A stretch of 64,000 bases of DNA from Turritopsis dohrnii (lineage: Eukaryota > Cnidaria > Hydrozoa > Anthoathecata > Oceaniidae): the NCBI GenBank assembly GCA_027922465.2, contig BQMF02000059.1, positions 496,001 through 560,000 on the forward strand, written 5' to 3'. The notes below the pieces were generated by a model. The model ran no database searches and had not been told where the DNA came from. It saw only the letters and a list, made by a program, of their open reading frames with translations. Shown in pieces: positions 12,163 to 23,780 of this stretch (positions are counted from its first letter, which is position 1; every line of letters begins with the position of its first letter). Position numbers and translations under genes: made by a program.

Positions 12163-15100
12163 TACTTCCAAATTCTTGCTGTCACATGGTTATCAAATAT
12201 CTAAATTTTGCAAAATAAATAGCAGAATTTCCAAATAATGTATTGCACATGCATTTGAAAAACTTCTAAATTGCAGCAATACCTTTTAGAAATTACTATG
12301 ATATTTAGCATCAATAGAAGCAGTAACAATTGTATAGTTTCTTTCAAGTCTCTCTATCAGTATGATAAATCTCTATACTGAATACTGTAGAGAACCACGA
12401 CTTTGAACAGTTGGTTTCAAAGCATTGATTAGATTTTGGATTGCTGCAAGTTATCTTTTAGTAACTCGAATTCTCTATAATAAACGTCTGCTTGAAAGGA
12501 AATCAAAACAAATCATTGAAAGCTTTTTTTTATTTAGTGTTCAGAGAATTTTACATCATTTTTAATCTAGGTAGAAATGCCTACAGGTTTGTTTATCACT
12601 AAAGTTTTAACCTGTTTTGGTCAGTGTTTTTACTTCAGTGCCTATAGCACTATCTTTTACTAAAATGAGGAGAAACCCTTTGTCTATGTCGAAGAGCCAG
12701 CCTCAAAATGTCTGTTCATTTCTTTCGCCAAATAGTATTTTGCTTTTTTGTATTTTTTTCGTTCCTGTCCGCAGAATGATTGGTTGAAAGGAGTTAAACG
12801 TTTTCTGTTAGCTCTAAACAGAAAAGAGAGGAAAGAAATAAACCAAACAAATTTTAGTATTGTTTCTTTTCAAATTTTAGCCCCAGGAAAATTTTCGCCG
12901 GAAGGAAACATTAGTTGGAACCAAATGCATCAGTCACGGTTACCTAGGGTCTATTATCTACTTTTTATCCAATCAAAAAGCGATTCAAATAGCACCATTC
13001 TTTTGTAACGTGATGTTGCCGTGTAAAGAGAAATCATTCTCATACATATGACGCGATACTTCCAATGGATAATTGCTGCATCTAGCAAGCCAGGCTTTAA
13101 CTTAATGTTACTAAATGCACTCTCTACATAAAAGCCATTACTAAATGCACTGTGTACATAAAAGCCATTAAACCTACCATTAACATTAAAGATTTAATTT
13201 ATGCACGAATGTTTTGCGCATGCTTTCGTTTTCAGAAACGTTAGAAAAATGTTTACCATCCCGAATACTGAGGGCTTTTTTTTCCATTGAGATATTTTTA
13301 ATGATGATGTCGCATTGCATTCTGGTAGTTGTGTGATGTAATAAGGTGGTAATTGAATAAGGGACTGCTAATTGACTCTACGCAAGTCATTTTATAAAGA
13401 CATCTTTCAGGTTGAGTTCTTGTTGCTGTTTGAGGTCTTGATAAGCAATCAGATAAGTCTTTCAGGATATCGAAGGTTTTATGGAGCAAAATTTTAGAAC
13501 TTCGTTTCTCAAAAAAAAACAAAACAAAATTAATCAACTTTGAAACATTCAGAAATGAAAGACGAGATATACTTCTTTCTGTAACCTACCGGGAATTTCT
13601 CTAAATGAATTGTTTTTAATAAAATTTAGGGGCAACAATACTACCGTACCTTTTCGAAACAGTTTGATAGTAGCTTAGAACTTTCAAGAAGTGCTGCATA
13701 TTCTCATGGAATTCATATTTCGTAAAATATAAACATGGTTTAAACCAAGCCATATTAGTCTAAATCCATTGAAATGTGACACGGGCAGAGTCACTTGTAC
13801 TAAGGATGTGTTTACATTAAGGTCACTCCGATTACAAATTTCAATCTTCTTGTATTGAGTTTTCTATTTCAGTCATGGGCAATCCGAATGAGATGTTCAA
13901 ATAAAAATGGAGGGAAAGAAATTTAACCTCAACACCTTCAAATCTACTTTATAAGCAGGTATAAAATCTTTGTGGGATACTTGAAATCCCATGTAAACAG
14001 AAATTTTATCGACATGCGCTGTTGATGAAAACGATGTACTGTTGCAACAATTTGGTCGATCTATAATGGCTGCTTCACAAACGCGACTTTTTATCCGTCA
14101 TCCAAAAAATAAATAATAATAAAAAAAAATAATAAATAAAATTACAAAATTACAAAAATAAAAGATTTTTTTAATAAATTAATTGTGTCACAGAAAATCA
14201 TCCACCACACAAAAGAAATCATTTTTTGCATTCGGCCATGTTTATTTACCCCTTCCCCAATATCTAGGGAATTAGGCCATTTAGGTAATATAGGTCCTTA
14301 TACTTCTTATAATACTTTGATCTATATTTAATGTTATTTCAAATTGTGCAAAGATTTTCTTACTTGGACTTCTTTCATTTTCCACCTTGCCCAATACCAT
14401 GAAGTCGCGTCAAGTGACGACTAGGACCGAAAAACGTAGCAGATGGAACTTGGAACCTAACCATCCAAGGACCAAGTATTAATCATTAAATGATTGATCA
14501 GACGGGTCGCCAGTTTTTTTTGAAAATATCACACTGTCTATCAGTGATGTCATTGTTTCTCCTTTTTGTATATCTATGCAGAAAATGCTAATCAAGATGG
14601 AAACCTGAGTTACGTAGTTGTTATTGGAAGTGGTATTTTAGATAAGGCGGAAATGCAGTATAGTTCTGGAGAATATCTAGTTTGCAAGGTATCTCAGCAG
14701 GTACACTTAACATGATATAAGCGAGGAATTATGTACTGTCTTCTTCGGTTTGTCATATCGCAGGTAGCACGTGTACTGTAGGATTTGATTATATTTGATT
14801 ATGTTGTTTCCTTTTCTCTCATGTATTGGTTTACCAAGCTTCGATCGTAGAGGAAAAAAACGAAATTACTTTCAAGTTTAGCTGAATACTTTACATAGGT
14901 TGAATAACATCTCAAATGAATTATGTAGTATTTAAGCAATTGGTACTTTTAGACAAAAAAGGGATGTTCACATCAGAGAAAATCCAAAAGAAATTTGACA
15001 AATATATTTTGTAATTTAACAATAAAAATAAGCAGTCAACGACCCCTTTTGACAATGATGCTTACAAAGAAAAAGATCAACTTCATTAAAAGATTGGGTA

Positions 15101-15896
15101 CGATTGTAAAGAGACGCAGTCACTAGGAACATCTTCGAGAAGAATTGATAAGAATTGATTTACCATAAATTTATTTCGTTATTAAGTAAACAACAAATGT
15201 TAACTATTTTTAATACAGGTTTTAATAATAATCGCATCAGAACAATGATGATAAAATATTATTCAACCATATTACGACCCATTTCCTTTTTTATACTCTA
15301 CGTGCAGAAAAGTTCACGAACATATCCTATTGACAAAAACATTGTATGAAAACATTGCATTTAGGGATACTAGATAGTTGTCTACCAATGAACGAAGAGA
15401 TAACCAAACTGTTCCCAAAGTTGTTTTCATTTCATTTTTTGAAATGAATATCTCTTTGAGTTAAAGAACAACATTTTCTGATAGTTGATATCGAAAACAT
15501 TGAAGATTAAATTTTGGCGATTAGCGAAAGTTTCTGCCCTTAAAATACGTCATAATCTTACTAGTTTGTATAGAGGCAGATCGAAAAATAACTTGACTGG
15601 TGTAATGATTAAGAAGAGTGCTTTTAAAAGGATAAACTTAATTGCCAATTCTGTCTAAAAAAGTTCTCTTCATAATTATCTTGCACCAGTCAAATTTCTG
15701 CTAGATTCTTCACTGTTGTACAGACTTCCCTCTGTTTTTAGACTACAAATGATTGTTTGTCGATCACCTCCAATCCTGAAAATGAAATAAAATAAATACT
15801 AACTGAATAGCTTTGGATGTTTTGGAAGTACAGCACATTGAACAAATCCAGAATAAAAATACTGCAACCGTCTTAGGTTTATTTGTCTTTTTACTT
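12163..15896. other. Intergenic spacer between the dystroglycan-like and CAP-ShKT genes
   Basis: This 3.7-kb AT-rich spacer has no convincing gene. It lies between the divergent 5' end of one minus-strand gene and the 3' end of the next, so it should hold the promoter of the dystroglycan-like gene. No TATA box or other element could be assigned. It contains a 30-bp direct duplication (13,108-13,167) and an A/T low-complexity stretch (about 14,105-14,175). A short open segment at about 14,581-14,689 is flanked by AG and GT, but nothing connects to it. Confidence 0.5.
13108..13167. repeat. 30-bp tandem duplication
   Basis: The unit starting TTACTAAATGCACT occurs twice head to tail, with only a three-base difference (CTC versus GTG type changes) between the copies. 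Confidence 0.9.
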
Positions 15897-15902
15897 TTTA
15901 TT
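15897..15902 (-). promoter_or_regulatory. Candidate poly(A) signal AATAAA
   Basis: AATAAA on the minus strand lies 83 bases beyond the stop codon of the CAP-ShKT gene, a usual distance for a polyadenylation signal. Confidence 0.45.
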
Positions 15903-15984
15903 TCCCTCCTTCTAAAGAAGATTGATGTCAGGTAATCTCGTCTTTGAAACTATGAACACTTAAACATTGCTTAAGACATTTACC

Positions 15985-18123
15985 TTAACACAAGTTACAA
16001 GTCTGTTTGCATTGTTTTTGAGCTGCCCCCGATAAAGGACCCTCGCAGTATTGGGGAGCGATAGAAACCATAGCGCAAAGCTCTGGATTGGTATCCTCAC
16101 AAGTCAAAGAAGATTTAGTAGGATGTACATTGGCTGTTAAAGGTCCAACTTGATAATAATTTCCAATCGGTGTGTAACGACAAACCAGATAGATTCGAAA
16201 ATGGGCTCCATCCTGGAAATATCCTTCAGCGCAGCCGACTGCAGTTGTTGAAGACCATAACATCTAAGACAAAAGAATATACGCAAGGTGTAAACGCCAA
16301 TGACGTCACGCGGTATTAAGGGAGAATTTCGTTTGAATAAGAATGCTTCATAATAATGTTAAGTGTAAATTATTTTCATTTTCAAATTTTCAAAAGTCAA
16401 AAAGTTTATCGAAACATAACAATTCCAAAGAAGCTTTTTAACTGCTCCCTTCAGCGTGTGGAACTGTTGTTGACGTCAAAAAAGCTCTTTTGTTAAAGTA
16501 TGCCAGAGGTTTAAGTAGAGCGTAGTTGAACTTTATGGAAGAGAGTTTAGCCATTTAAACTAGAAAAATAGTCAACAACTAATTTACTAGCTACGTCAAC
16601 CAAATGGAAGGATCCTTAATAGACGGAATTTAAAGAACAAAACAAAACCAAGAATTTTCAATCCCACTCGCTTGCAACGATTCAAATTTGATCGTCTATT
16701 ATAGTCTTGAACACCACTAGTAAAGTTTAACACTAACCTGTGTCACGTGACCAGCTTGTACTTTCTTAATACGGATAGCCCAGTCCTGTCTTGAGAAATC
16801 GACATATTTCAGTTCGTCGTACCTGAAGATAGAGTAAAGAACGGCTCAGTGTGAATTGTGTCTTGTGAACCTATTGAAGATACCTTGACGTCGTTTGTTG
16901 TTACGCATGTTCGTTGTGTCTGGGTTCCAAAAAGATTACTTCTGTGCTTCCAGTTATCGAAAGCATGAAAGTGGATACACGAATTATAAATTCCAAAAGA
17001 TTTATTTTTCCCCAACTATTTTGCCCATTTCCATAATAACAGTATTTTCAAAAAAGACCATGGCTTAAATGTTAAACATTTGAATAAAAGTTATCAGGGT
17101 TCAACATTTTCTAAAGTAAATAGTATTTTTGTGAAATCAAAGGGGGTGGGGGTGGGTGCTGACTAATTAGGGTCAAGAAAAATTTGGGAATTATATTGGA
17201 GTAGAATGGCTAAAACTGTAAAAAACCCTCGCATGCATAGCAAGACGTTTCGATGCAAAGAGAGAACCCAACATGCATTTTTACAAAGACATTGTATGTA
17301 CATATTAGCTTGGTAAAGCATAATGACAGATGCGAAATGCGAACAAAAAGTAAATAAATAAAAACTAGGCAAACCAGAGGTTGACAGCATGAGCCAATGA
17401 GCTTCCTGGTGTTGAATACGATATTCCGTTGTAAATATTTTCCCCTTCTCCGACTTTTGAAGATTGGCAAGGATGTATACTTGGATCTAAATCCAGCTCA
17501 ATCATCTCCTGAATGCATTTTCTCGCACTAAGTGACAAAGAAAAACTTGAAACCAAAGGAGGGGTGTCCACGTGTAGAGCTCGTTTTTCATTGTGTTTCG
17601 CCGCTGCTTCTGAACCCGCAACTTTAAGAAGAAAATATAAACGGTTTTCTTTGTCTGGGAATCTTTCGGTTACCAATGAAAACAATTTGATTTGAAAAAG
17701 TTTACTCACTTAATTTTAGTCCTGTAATCTTTGCACAATCTGAAACAAAAAAGTATAATCAGAAGAAGGCAAAACAAAAAAGTATAATCAAAAGAAGGCA
17801 TTTAGCTTTTATGTATAAATAGCTTCTAAAAAGGTTCTTTTATTTAGTTCATTTTATAATTTTTTCATATACAGGACAACTACAAAGGTTAAGATTGATC
17901 CTGCCTGTTTAGAATCACGAAAGATATCACAGTAGCAACAAAGGACTCGACAAAATCATTTAGATAAATAAACCGTGCATATTCGCCATCAACGAACTGT
18001 TTTTGTTCGAAAAAGTAGCTCACATAAAGAAATGTTTGGGGAATTAAAAGAACTTTGAAACTAACCTGCCATAGCAATGATAGCAAGCAACCCATAAATT
18101 GATATTACATGCAAAGACACCAT
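15985..18123 (-). CDS. Secreted CAP (SCP/TAPS) domain protein with C-terminal ShKT domain, gene 1
   Basis: Five exons with compatible phases give 228 residues: 18,123-18,066, 17,739-17,710 (a 30-nt microexon), 17,609-17,375, 16,822-16,738 and 16,263-15,985. All introns are GT-AG. Residues 1-19 are a signal peptide. The CAP domain starts with HNEKR (35-39), then GEGENIY, WYDELKYVDF and GHVTQMLW (132-139). These supply the conserved His/Glu/Glu/His cavity residues of CAP proteins. The last 38 residues (191-228) hold six cysteines in ShKT spacing, ending CKQTCNLC. CAP-ShKT proteins are secreted, cysteine-rich proteins known from cnidarian and nematode secretions. Some ShKT domains block potassium channels, but no such activity can be read from this sequence. 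It is a paralogue of the plus-strand gene ending at 34,426. Confidence 0.9.
17710..17739 (-). other. 30-nt microexon (exon 2 of CAP-ShKT gene 1)
   Basis: It lies between a TTTCAG acceptor and a GTGAGT donor and is phase 1 on both sides. It encodes about ten residues, including one cysteine, between the signal peptide and the CAP core. The following intron is only 100 nt. Confidence 0.75.
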
Positions 18124-19600
18124 CTGAATTAAGGAAATCAAAATTAAATGGAATAAGTCAAACATTGCAAATTAGCTTGTTTTTTGATACAATGAAAGAT
18201 AAAATGTAGACTTAAATTATTGCATATACTTGACCCTATCTACTACTAGTTAATTGACCGGTATATCTAAACGGTTGGTGCTATGATATAAAAATTTTAT
18301 GACTTTTCGTCAAATTCTATCAGACACATTTGGGTAAAAAAATTTTTTCATCGGTCCAGCATTTCTCGGCACAGGAGCGCCTTTGTCGGCGATCTTTGAC
18401 ATCTCACAATTGAAGCGCAGGTTCACACGTTGGAAATTGGAAGCTGATTTTTGTTTTTCTTCCTGTAACCAATAATTTTATGTTGAGGGGAATAGTTTTC
18501 ATACATAGATAACATGGAATTTATGTTGTTTTCATTGGGTTGTATGTCCATATCATCAATTATTTGGGAAAAAAAATTTTTTTTGCCGACTTTGCGGTCA
18601 TAAATTGATGAAACTGCATATTTGGGTTTCCAGAAATTTTTCCTCAAAGACCTTTCTTCCATTACTGAACATATTTCAGTGAAATTTAAAGTACATAGCA
18701 CTTTTCAATCAAAAGTTATGAAGATTTAATGAATATGTGAAAAAATTCTTTCTTTATTTCCCGCTGTTCATAAATCTTTTTATTTTTTCTTCAACTTTGG
18801 TGCCTCATGGCAGAACATTGAGACATTTTTGTTTATTAATGTTTATACTTTCATTATGCTCATTGCATTAGCTTTCAAAACAAATAAAAAGTAAGAAGAT
18901 TACGTTTCTCAATCTCTTTTAATGGCCATTTTAAAAATACAGCCATTTTTCACTTTTTCGCATAAAAATTTACCAATTACCGACATATTTGATCATATTG
19001 TCATCAAATGTTGCCATTATGTTTTGAAATATTTTATCTCCACAACTTTGTTCCTAATATATTGAAGTATTACTATATCAAATTTCATGAAAAAATATTG
19101 AGCCACTCAGAAAATATCAAGGGAAAGTCAAAAAGCCCGCAGTAGGTAGGGTTAACAAGGGGGTCATAGGGAGTCAAAAAACCCGCAGTAGGTAGGGTTA
19201 AACCTATTTCATGAGATGTCGGTTAGAATGGTGAGAGAAAGGCATTAACGAACAGCATCATTTCTCATTGGGCAATTTTGTTGGAAAGTCACTGTGTAGG
19301 AGTGTATTTCTATAGAAATATACAAACTATTTTAATAAAAGTGCTCTTCATCGCAGTAATTTTTTGATGGCTAAGCCCACTAGACTGTTGAAAAACCTGT
19401 TTTTTCCCTCCGTTTCTCATCCAATCATGATTATCTTCGTAACATCTGCTATTTTCTTCTAAATCATAATCGATAACTCTCACAGTTGTTTTTCTTGTTC
19501 TTTATTCTCATTAAAAATGATGTAGCGCAAAAGGCTCCAGTCCTAAACTTGTAGCAGTGTAGCAAATCTCAAGTAATTTTTGGATATTCCCTGAACTTTT
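18124..19600. other. Upstream spacer of CAP-ShKT gene 1
   Basis: This AT-rich region should hold the promoter of the minus-strand CAP-ShKT gene. It contains a 92-codon minus-strand ORF (18,701-18,423) with no recognised family, a 26-bp direct duplication (about 19,132-19,201; core CCGCAGTAGGTAGGGTTAA) and a roughly 100-bp repeat at 19,283-19,382. No clear gene. Confidence 0.4.
19283..19382. repeat. Small fold-back repeat, copy 1 of 3
   Basis: A block of about 100 bp containing TCACTG...AGGAGTG.ATTTCTATAGAAAT and a right end with CGCAGTAA. It matches 34,166-34,262 closely and 35,330-35,410 loosely. The ends are roughly inverted copies of each other, as expected of a tiny non-autonomous element. 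Confidence 0.6.
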
Positions 19601-19672
19601 CAAATTAAATAAGTCTTCAAATATTCAGATGCCATGCTTAAATCCTGCATTAAATCTTTTGCAAACTCGTTG

Positions 19673-19799
19673 AGATCAAATAAGAAGCGACTGTTGTCTG
19701 ATGTGTCAAATAAGAAGCGACTGTTGCATGATGTGTCAAATAAGAAGCGACTGTTGCATGATGTGTCAAATAAGAAGCGACTGTTGCCTAATGTGTCAA
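19673..19799. repeat. 30-bp minisatellite, about 4 copies
   Basis: The unit TCAAATAAGAAGCGACTGTT + G.ATGATGTG is repeated with a 30-bp period. Because 30 is a multiple of three, both strands stay open and create spurious repeat-protein ORFs. Confidence 0.9.
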
Positions 19800-19841
19800 G
19801 CACGAGCGACAAATCGTACCACTGAGTCTTACGCCTTAGGG

Positions 19842-20244
19842 CCTGTTCATATGGAGTTTTTTATCCCGGCAGGGTGGGATGAAAATTGTCCCGGGGCAGT
19901 TTTTCCATTGCGATCATATGGAACTTTTGTCCCGTCTTGCCGGGATGGAAAACGTCCCGGGATAGTTCTTGTTTGTTATTGTTTTGTTATTGTAGTTAAT
20001 TTGCACGCGCGAAATATTCTCGCTTCCCAGCAAGACAGGATAACTGTAATCATATGGAAAAAACTCACCTCGCTTAAGCGGGATCCAGGCAAAAATAAAC
20101 GAGATCCCGCTTAACCGGGACAGGGTGATTTTTTTTGTTTTCCATATGATAAAAATCTAGTGAGAATTGCGTAAAAGCTAGGATCTCGTCAAAACGTCTC
20201 GTCTCGCCCTGCCGGGATGAAAAGCTCCATATGATCAGCCCCTG
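19842..20244. mobile_element. MITE-like inverted-repeat element of about 400 bp
   Basis: The left end, GGGCCTGTTCATATGGAG, matches the reverse complement of the right end, GGGGCTGATCATATGGAG. Both are followed inward by ATCCCGGCAGGG motifs. The interior repeats the cATATGGaa and TCCCGG motifs in both orientations, and it has no coding capacity. Elements starting GGGCCTGTT.ATATGGAG are common in cnidarian genomes (from memory). The target duplication is unclear. Confidence 0.75.
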
Positions 20245-20249
20245 TGTCT

Positions 20250-23211
20250 TAGTCTTCAGCCCAAGTCATTAACTGGTTCTTGATTTTATCTTTATGGTGT
20301 ATAATATTTTTTACTAATAGTTGCTATAACTTCGAGAAGAAATACCAGAAGAAAGACATTTTTTGCCTTTTTTTTAAAAAACGTTAGAGTGCACGATCGG
20401 TTGATGTCAAAAAAGTATTTTTCGTAAAAATTGTCAACCATCTTTTAAGGATTGAACGATGACGTAAAAGACTCGAAATTTCAGATAATTTTTACCTACT
20501 GTTAAACGTCTCTACACAGCTTTAACGATCAATTAAGACATAATTCTTGCTTACCGTGTGTGTAACTATGTCAGCACTTGCTCAAAGTTTGAGTGAATTC
20601 TCTCACTGTTGCTAATTAATGATTTTAAATAAAAAAACAGAATGTTTTTTTTTTTATTAAAACGTTATGAACATAGATGCAAATGAAATCAAAACAGGAA
20701 TTCTTATACGATAATTTAAATACTGTTTTTTCACATAAGAAAAGTTAATCCTCATCACATAACTATTCGTCTATAATAACTATTCGTCTATAATTTTTAT
20801 CCGGTTGAACACCTGATGTCGTGCAAATGAATCTTCATACTGGACCTTGAGCAAATAAGGGTAACAAAAAACAGCCTATTCGCAACTGGAGGATTCGTAG
20901 CGGGTGGTGGTGGTGGTGGATCGTAAAAAAGACGCCATTGTGCTGACTTTGTTACACCCAGTTAGCGAGTAAATAAATTGAATTCCTATGGCGCATTCCT
21001 TTCATATCAGTTACCATCTGAAGTTCTTTAAGGTTATCTTAATGTTATCTTACTATTCGTCTCAGAAAATCCTTTTCAAAATCAAGTAAAGCGGACAACT
21101 GATTTTTGCGGCAACATGAAGATGGCAAATGTGTGAGCTAAGAGCGAACAAAAGCTTTAACGAACGAGTAAAAAGATGAATCGCCTATTAAAGCTATTAT
21201 ATGTCAAAAGAAGAAATAGATCTTTTGAAGACTTGTTTAATACCCTCCATCATTTATGTATATTTTATTTTCAATTGGGTATTGAAGATCGGTTTAAGTA
21301 ACTTTTTTTCGTGACTTTGAAAGTAGATTAAATTTTAGTTCTACTGGAAAACCAATAGGAGTAACGGAAAAAAAATCAACTTTGGTCTATATCTGTGTAG
21401 CTCAATTGGTTCGTCTTTCGTCATTTGGAAGCCAATCATTTACGTCATAAGAATTCGAAAAATTAGCAAACTACTAAAGCATATTTTTTGAACAAATATT
21501 CTTGGCTTTCTTAAGGAAGAAAGACGGACATGAAAAATAAACATCTTGTATTTTCGTTAGGATAATGACCTAGCAAAACAAATAATGAAAAGGAAAACTA
21601 AACATTCAATTCATTTTCAAACATAACATGAAAAAAACACTCCCAAGCACCTCTAATGTTTCACTTGCGTTTCCTTTATTCTCAAATCGATAGGATTAAC
21701 TACATGACCTGGGGTGGCAGGTTGCAGTGTTTCACTGCCTTCTATTCTCGTGAAAAGCAGTTGAATAGTTTATAGCAATATTTGTGTTGAAAGTTGTTCA
21801 ATGTTTTATCCTAAGTCAATTTCTCTTCACCATAGATATTTAAGACAGATTCCCCTGTTCCTAATTATTGAAAATAGTAGCGTTTGAATTTCGCTCATTG
21901 ATGGGTGCACGGCTTTCTAATTTGGTGAATACATCAAAGAAAACACCAAAGTACACCATACAAGGAAGCATATACGTTTAGCAGTCCAAGGATCTGTTTG
22001 AGAAGATAAAAATCCGGTAATTCTTCAAAATAGATCTTACCTTAGCTGGTTTTGAAGTTGATAGCAGTTACTACGAGAAAAAACACTCAAAGCAAATATA
22101 TAGATGTTTTGAAGACGTTTCTGGAAGTCAAACTGAGACTAAAGACGATTTAGAAAATGGACTGTTTTTATAGAAGTTCATTTTCAGGATCTTTGAGAGT
22201 TATTTTTTCCTATTTCTCTGTTATACCCCCTGTTGGTACGTGTCTGTTCACTTCAATAAACGTAAACAAATTTTTCATTACATTAAAAAATTTTTCTTAA
22301 AACGTAGGATTTATTTACTTATTACTTATATAATCCTTCCTTTCTTCTTTTTTTCTTTTTCTTTTCATTTTCTTTTTACATTCGTTATGATTTTGTCCTT
22401 TTGAAAACCGTTGGGGTCTAGAGAACGCCTTAAACTTCCGCATTCATATAAAAATTGCCAGGGAATAATCCATTGAAAGACAACCTCTTTCGCAGATCAT
22501 CTTGTTTTTCTAATAAACAAAGTGGCCACTATGTAATCTTGGTCGAAGGCTCAGTTGGTTGTCGATCCGAAAGAGAATTCTATTTCATCAAATGGTACGC
22601 CCATTAAAGAAAACGTTATAAGAACTAATGACCTTTCAGACATAATTTTGATTTTTTCCATAAATCTTTAGAACTGGCAATATCCTAATGACTCATGATC
22701 GCCATGACAACATATAAACATGTATGAAATAACAACAAATATTCTCAGTTCATCGTTAAAAGAAGGGATAAAATCAACCAACAAAAATGTCGAATAACAA
22801 CAAAAGTACGCAATTATTGTTTTTGTTCTTAAAGATTTAGTTGCTAAGGGAACATAGCGTTCCTTCAGTACAACACTAACTCTGCCATATTTCCTGCTAT
22901 TAAGAAAAAAAGAAAAAAACAACAAAGAATGGTATTTTACTTTTCATTTCTCCGATGGGCCTCGTTTTCAAGCAATTTCCATAGAAATGGCGTTCGGATG
23001 AACTCAAACATGGCGCATTAGCATGAATTCGAAAAACATGTATTGTAACCATTTTGAAGTTAATCTTCTGATCAAATTCAGTGAATTTTGTGACAACAGC
23101 ACTTAGGTTCACGTTTAAGAACTGTTCACCGGATGATGACACTGAAGGTTCTTTTAAACAATCAACAACATTGAGAAATTATAAGTGACCGGTGTACCCT
23201 AGTGGAGAGAA
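20250..23211. other. Gene-poor AT-rich region
   Basis: About 3 kb with no supported gene. The ORFs here are short and without family signature. The stretch at 22,310-22,380 is C/T-rich low complexity. Confidence 0.5.
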
Positions 23212-23277
23212 CCCAGCGGGCACAAGACGTCTTTGAGACGTCTCATTTTAATCGTAAAATGGTCGTATGCTTCCCAG

Positions 23278-23646
23278 ATCATTTTGCGACGTCGTAGGGA
23301 CGTCTGAAACGGGACGTCGCAATTGGGATCCTTTTACGACGTTTTTAGGACGTCTTTATACGGATTGAATAACGACCTTCAAAACAATTATAAACTTAAG
23401 ATCATTTTGGGACGTCGTAGGGACGTCTGAAACGGGACGTCGCAATTGGGATCCTTTTACGACGTTTTTGGGACGTCTTTATACGGATTGAATAACGACC
23501 TTCGAAACAATTATAAACTTAAGATCATTTTGGGACGTCGTAGGGACGTCTGAAACGGGACGTCGCAATTGGGATCCTTTTACGACGTTTTTGGGACGTC
23601 TTTATATGGATTGAATAACGATCTTCGAAACAATTATAAACTTTCA
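23278..23646. repeat. 123-bp tandem repeat, 3 copies
   Basis: Each unit starts ATCATTTTG.GACGTCGTAG, includes GGGATCCTTTTACGACG, and ends with a block ending CAATTATAAACTT. The copies are nearly identical. Confidence 0.9.
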
Positions 23647-23707
23647 AAAGCAATCAGTCTGTAAAGAATGATTTATTGTAAATGTTTTTAAACGTCTTGA
23701 CAACAAG

Positions 23708-23780
23708 CAGCGGTGGTATAACGGTTACGAGTTCGGCTGGCACACCAGAGGTTCCAGGTTCGGGTCCGCCTGTGGCCTAT
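23708..23780 (+). ncRNA. tRNA-like pol III head (SINE-like) inside the GACGTC element
   Basis: GGTGGTATAACGGTTACGA resembles an A box and GGTTCGGGTCC resembles a B box; between them is a possible hairpin CTGG-CACA-CCAG. No acceptor stem pairs convincingly, so this is not called a functional tRNA gene. It is more likely a tRNA-derived head or a captured fragment. Confidence 0.4.

Noticed and set aside
18423..18701. Minus-strand 92-codon ORF considered as a transposase piece
   Set aside because: A Lys/Asn-rich sequence without catalytic motif or termini to support it.
21395..21450. tRNA-like A-box word (GTAGCTCAATTGGTTCG)
   Set aside because: No B box at the proper distance and no cloverleaf.
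22545..22600. Another A-box-like word (GGCTCAGTTGGTTGTCG)
   Set aside because: No B box or pairing arms follow.
22900..23142. Minus-strand ORF beginning SSSGEQFLNVNLSAVV
   Set aside because: It ends in a Phe homopolymer run, has no domain and no splice partners.
23278..23646. Regular repeats considered as a CRISPR-like array
   Set aside because: The units are contiguous without unique spacers, in a eukaryotic MITE context.
23708..23780. Functional tRNA gene call
   Set aside because: The acceptor stem does not pair and the T-loop spacing is off; listed only as a tRNA-like head.
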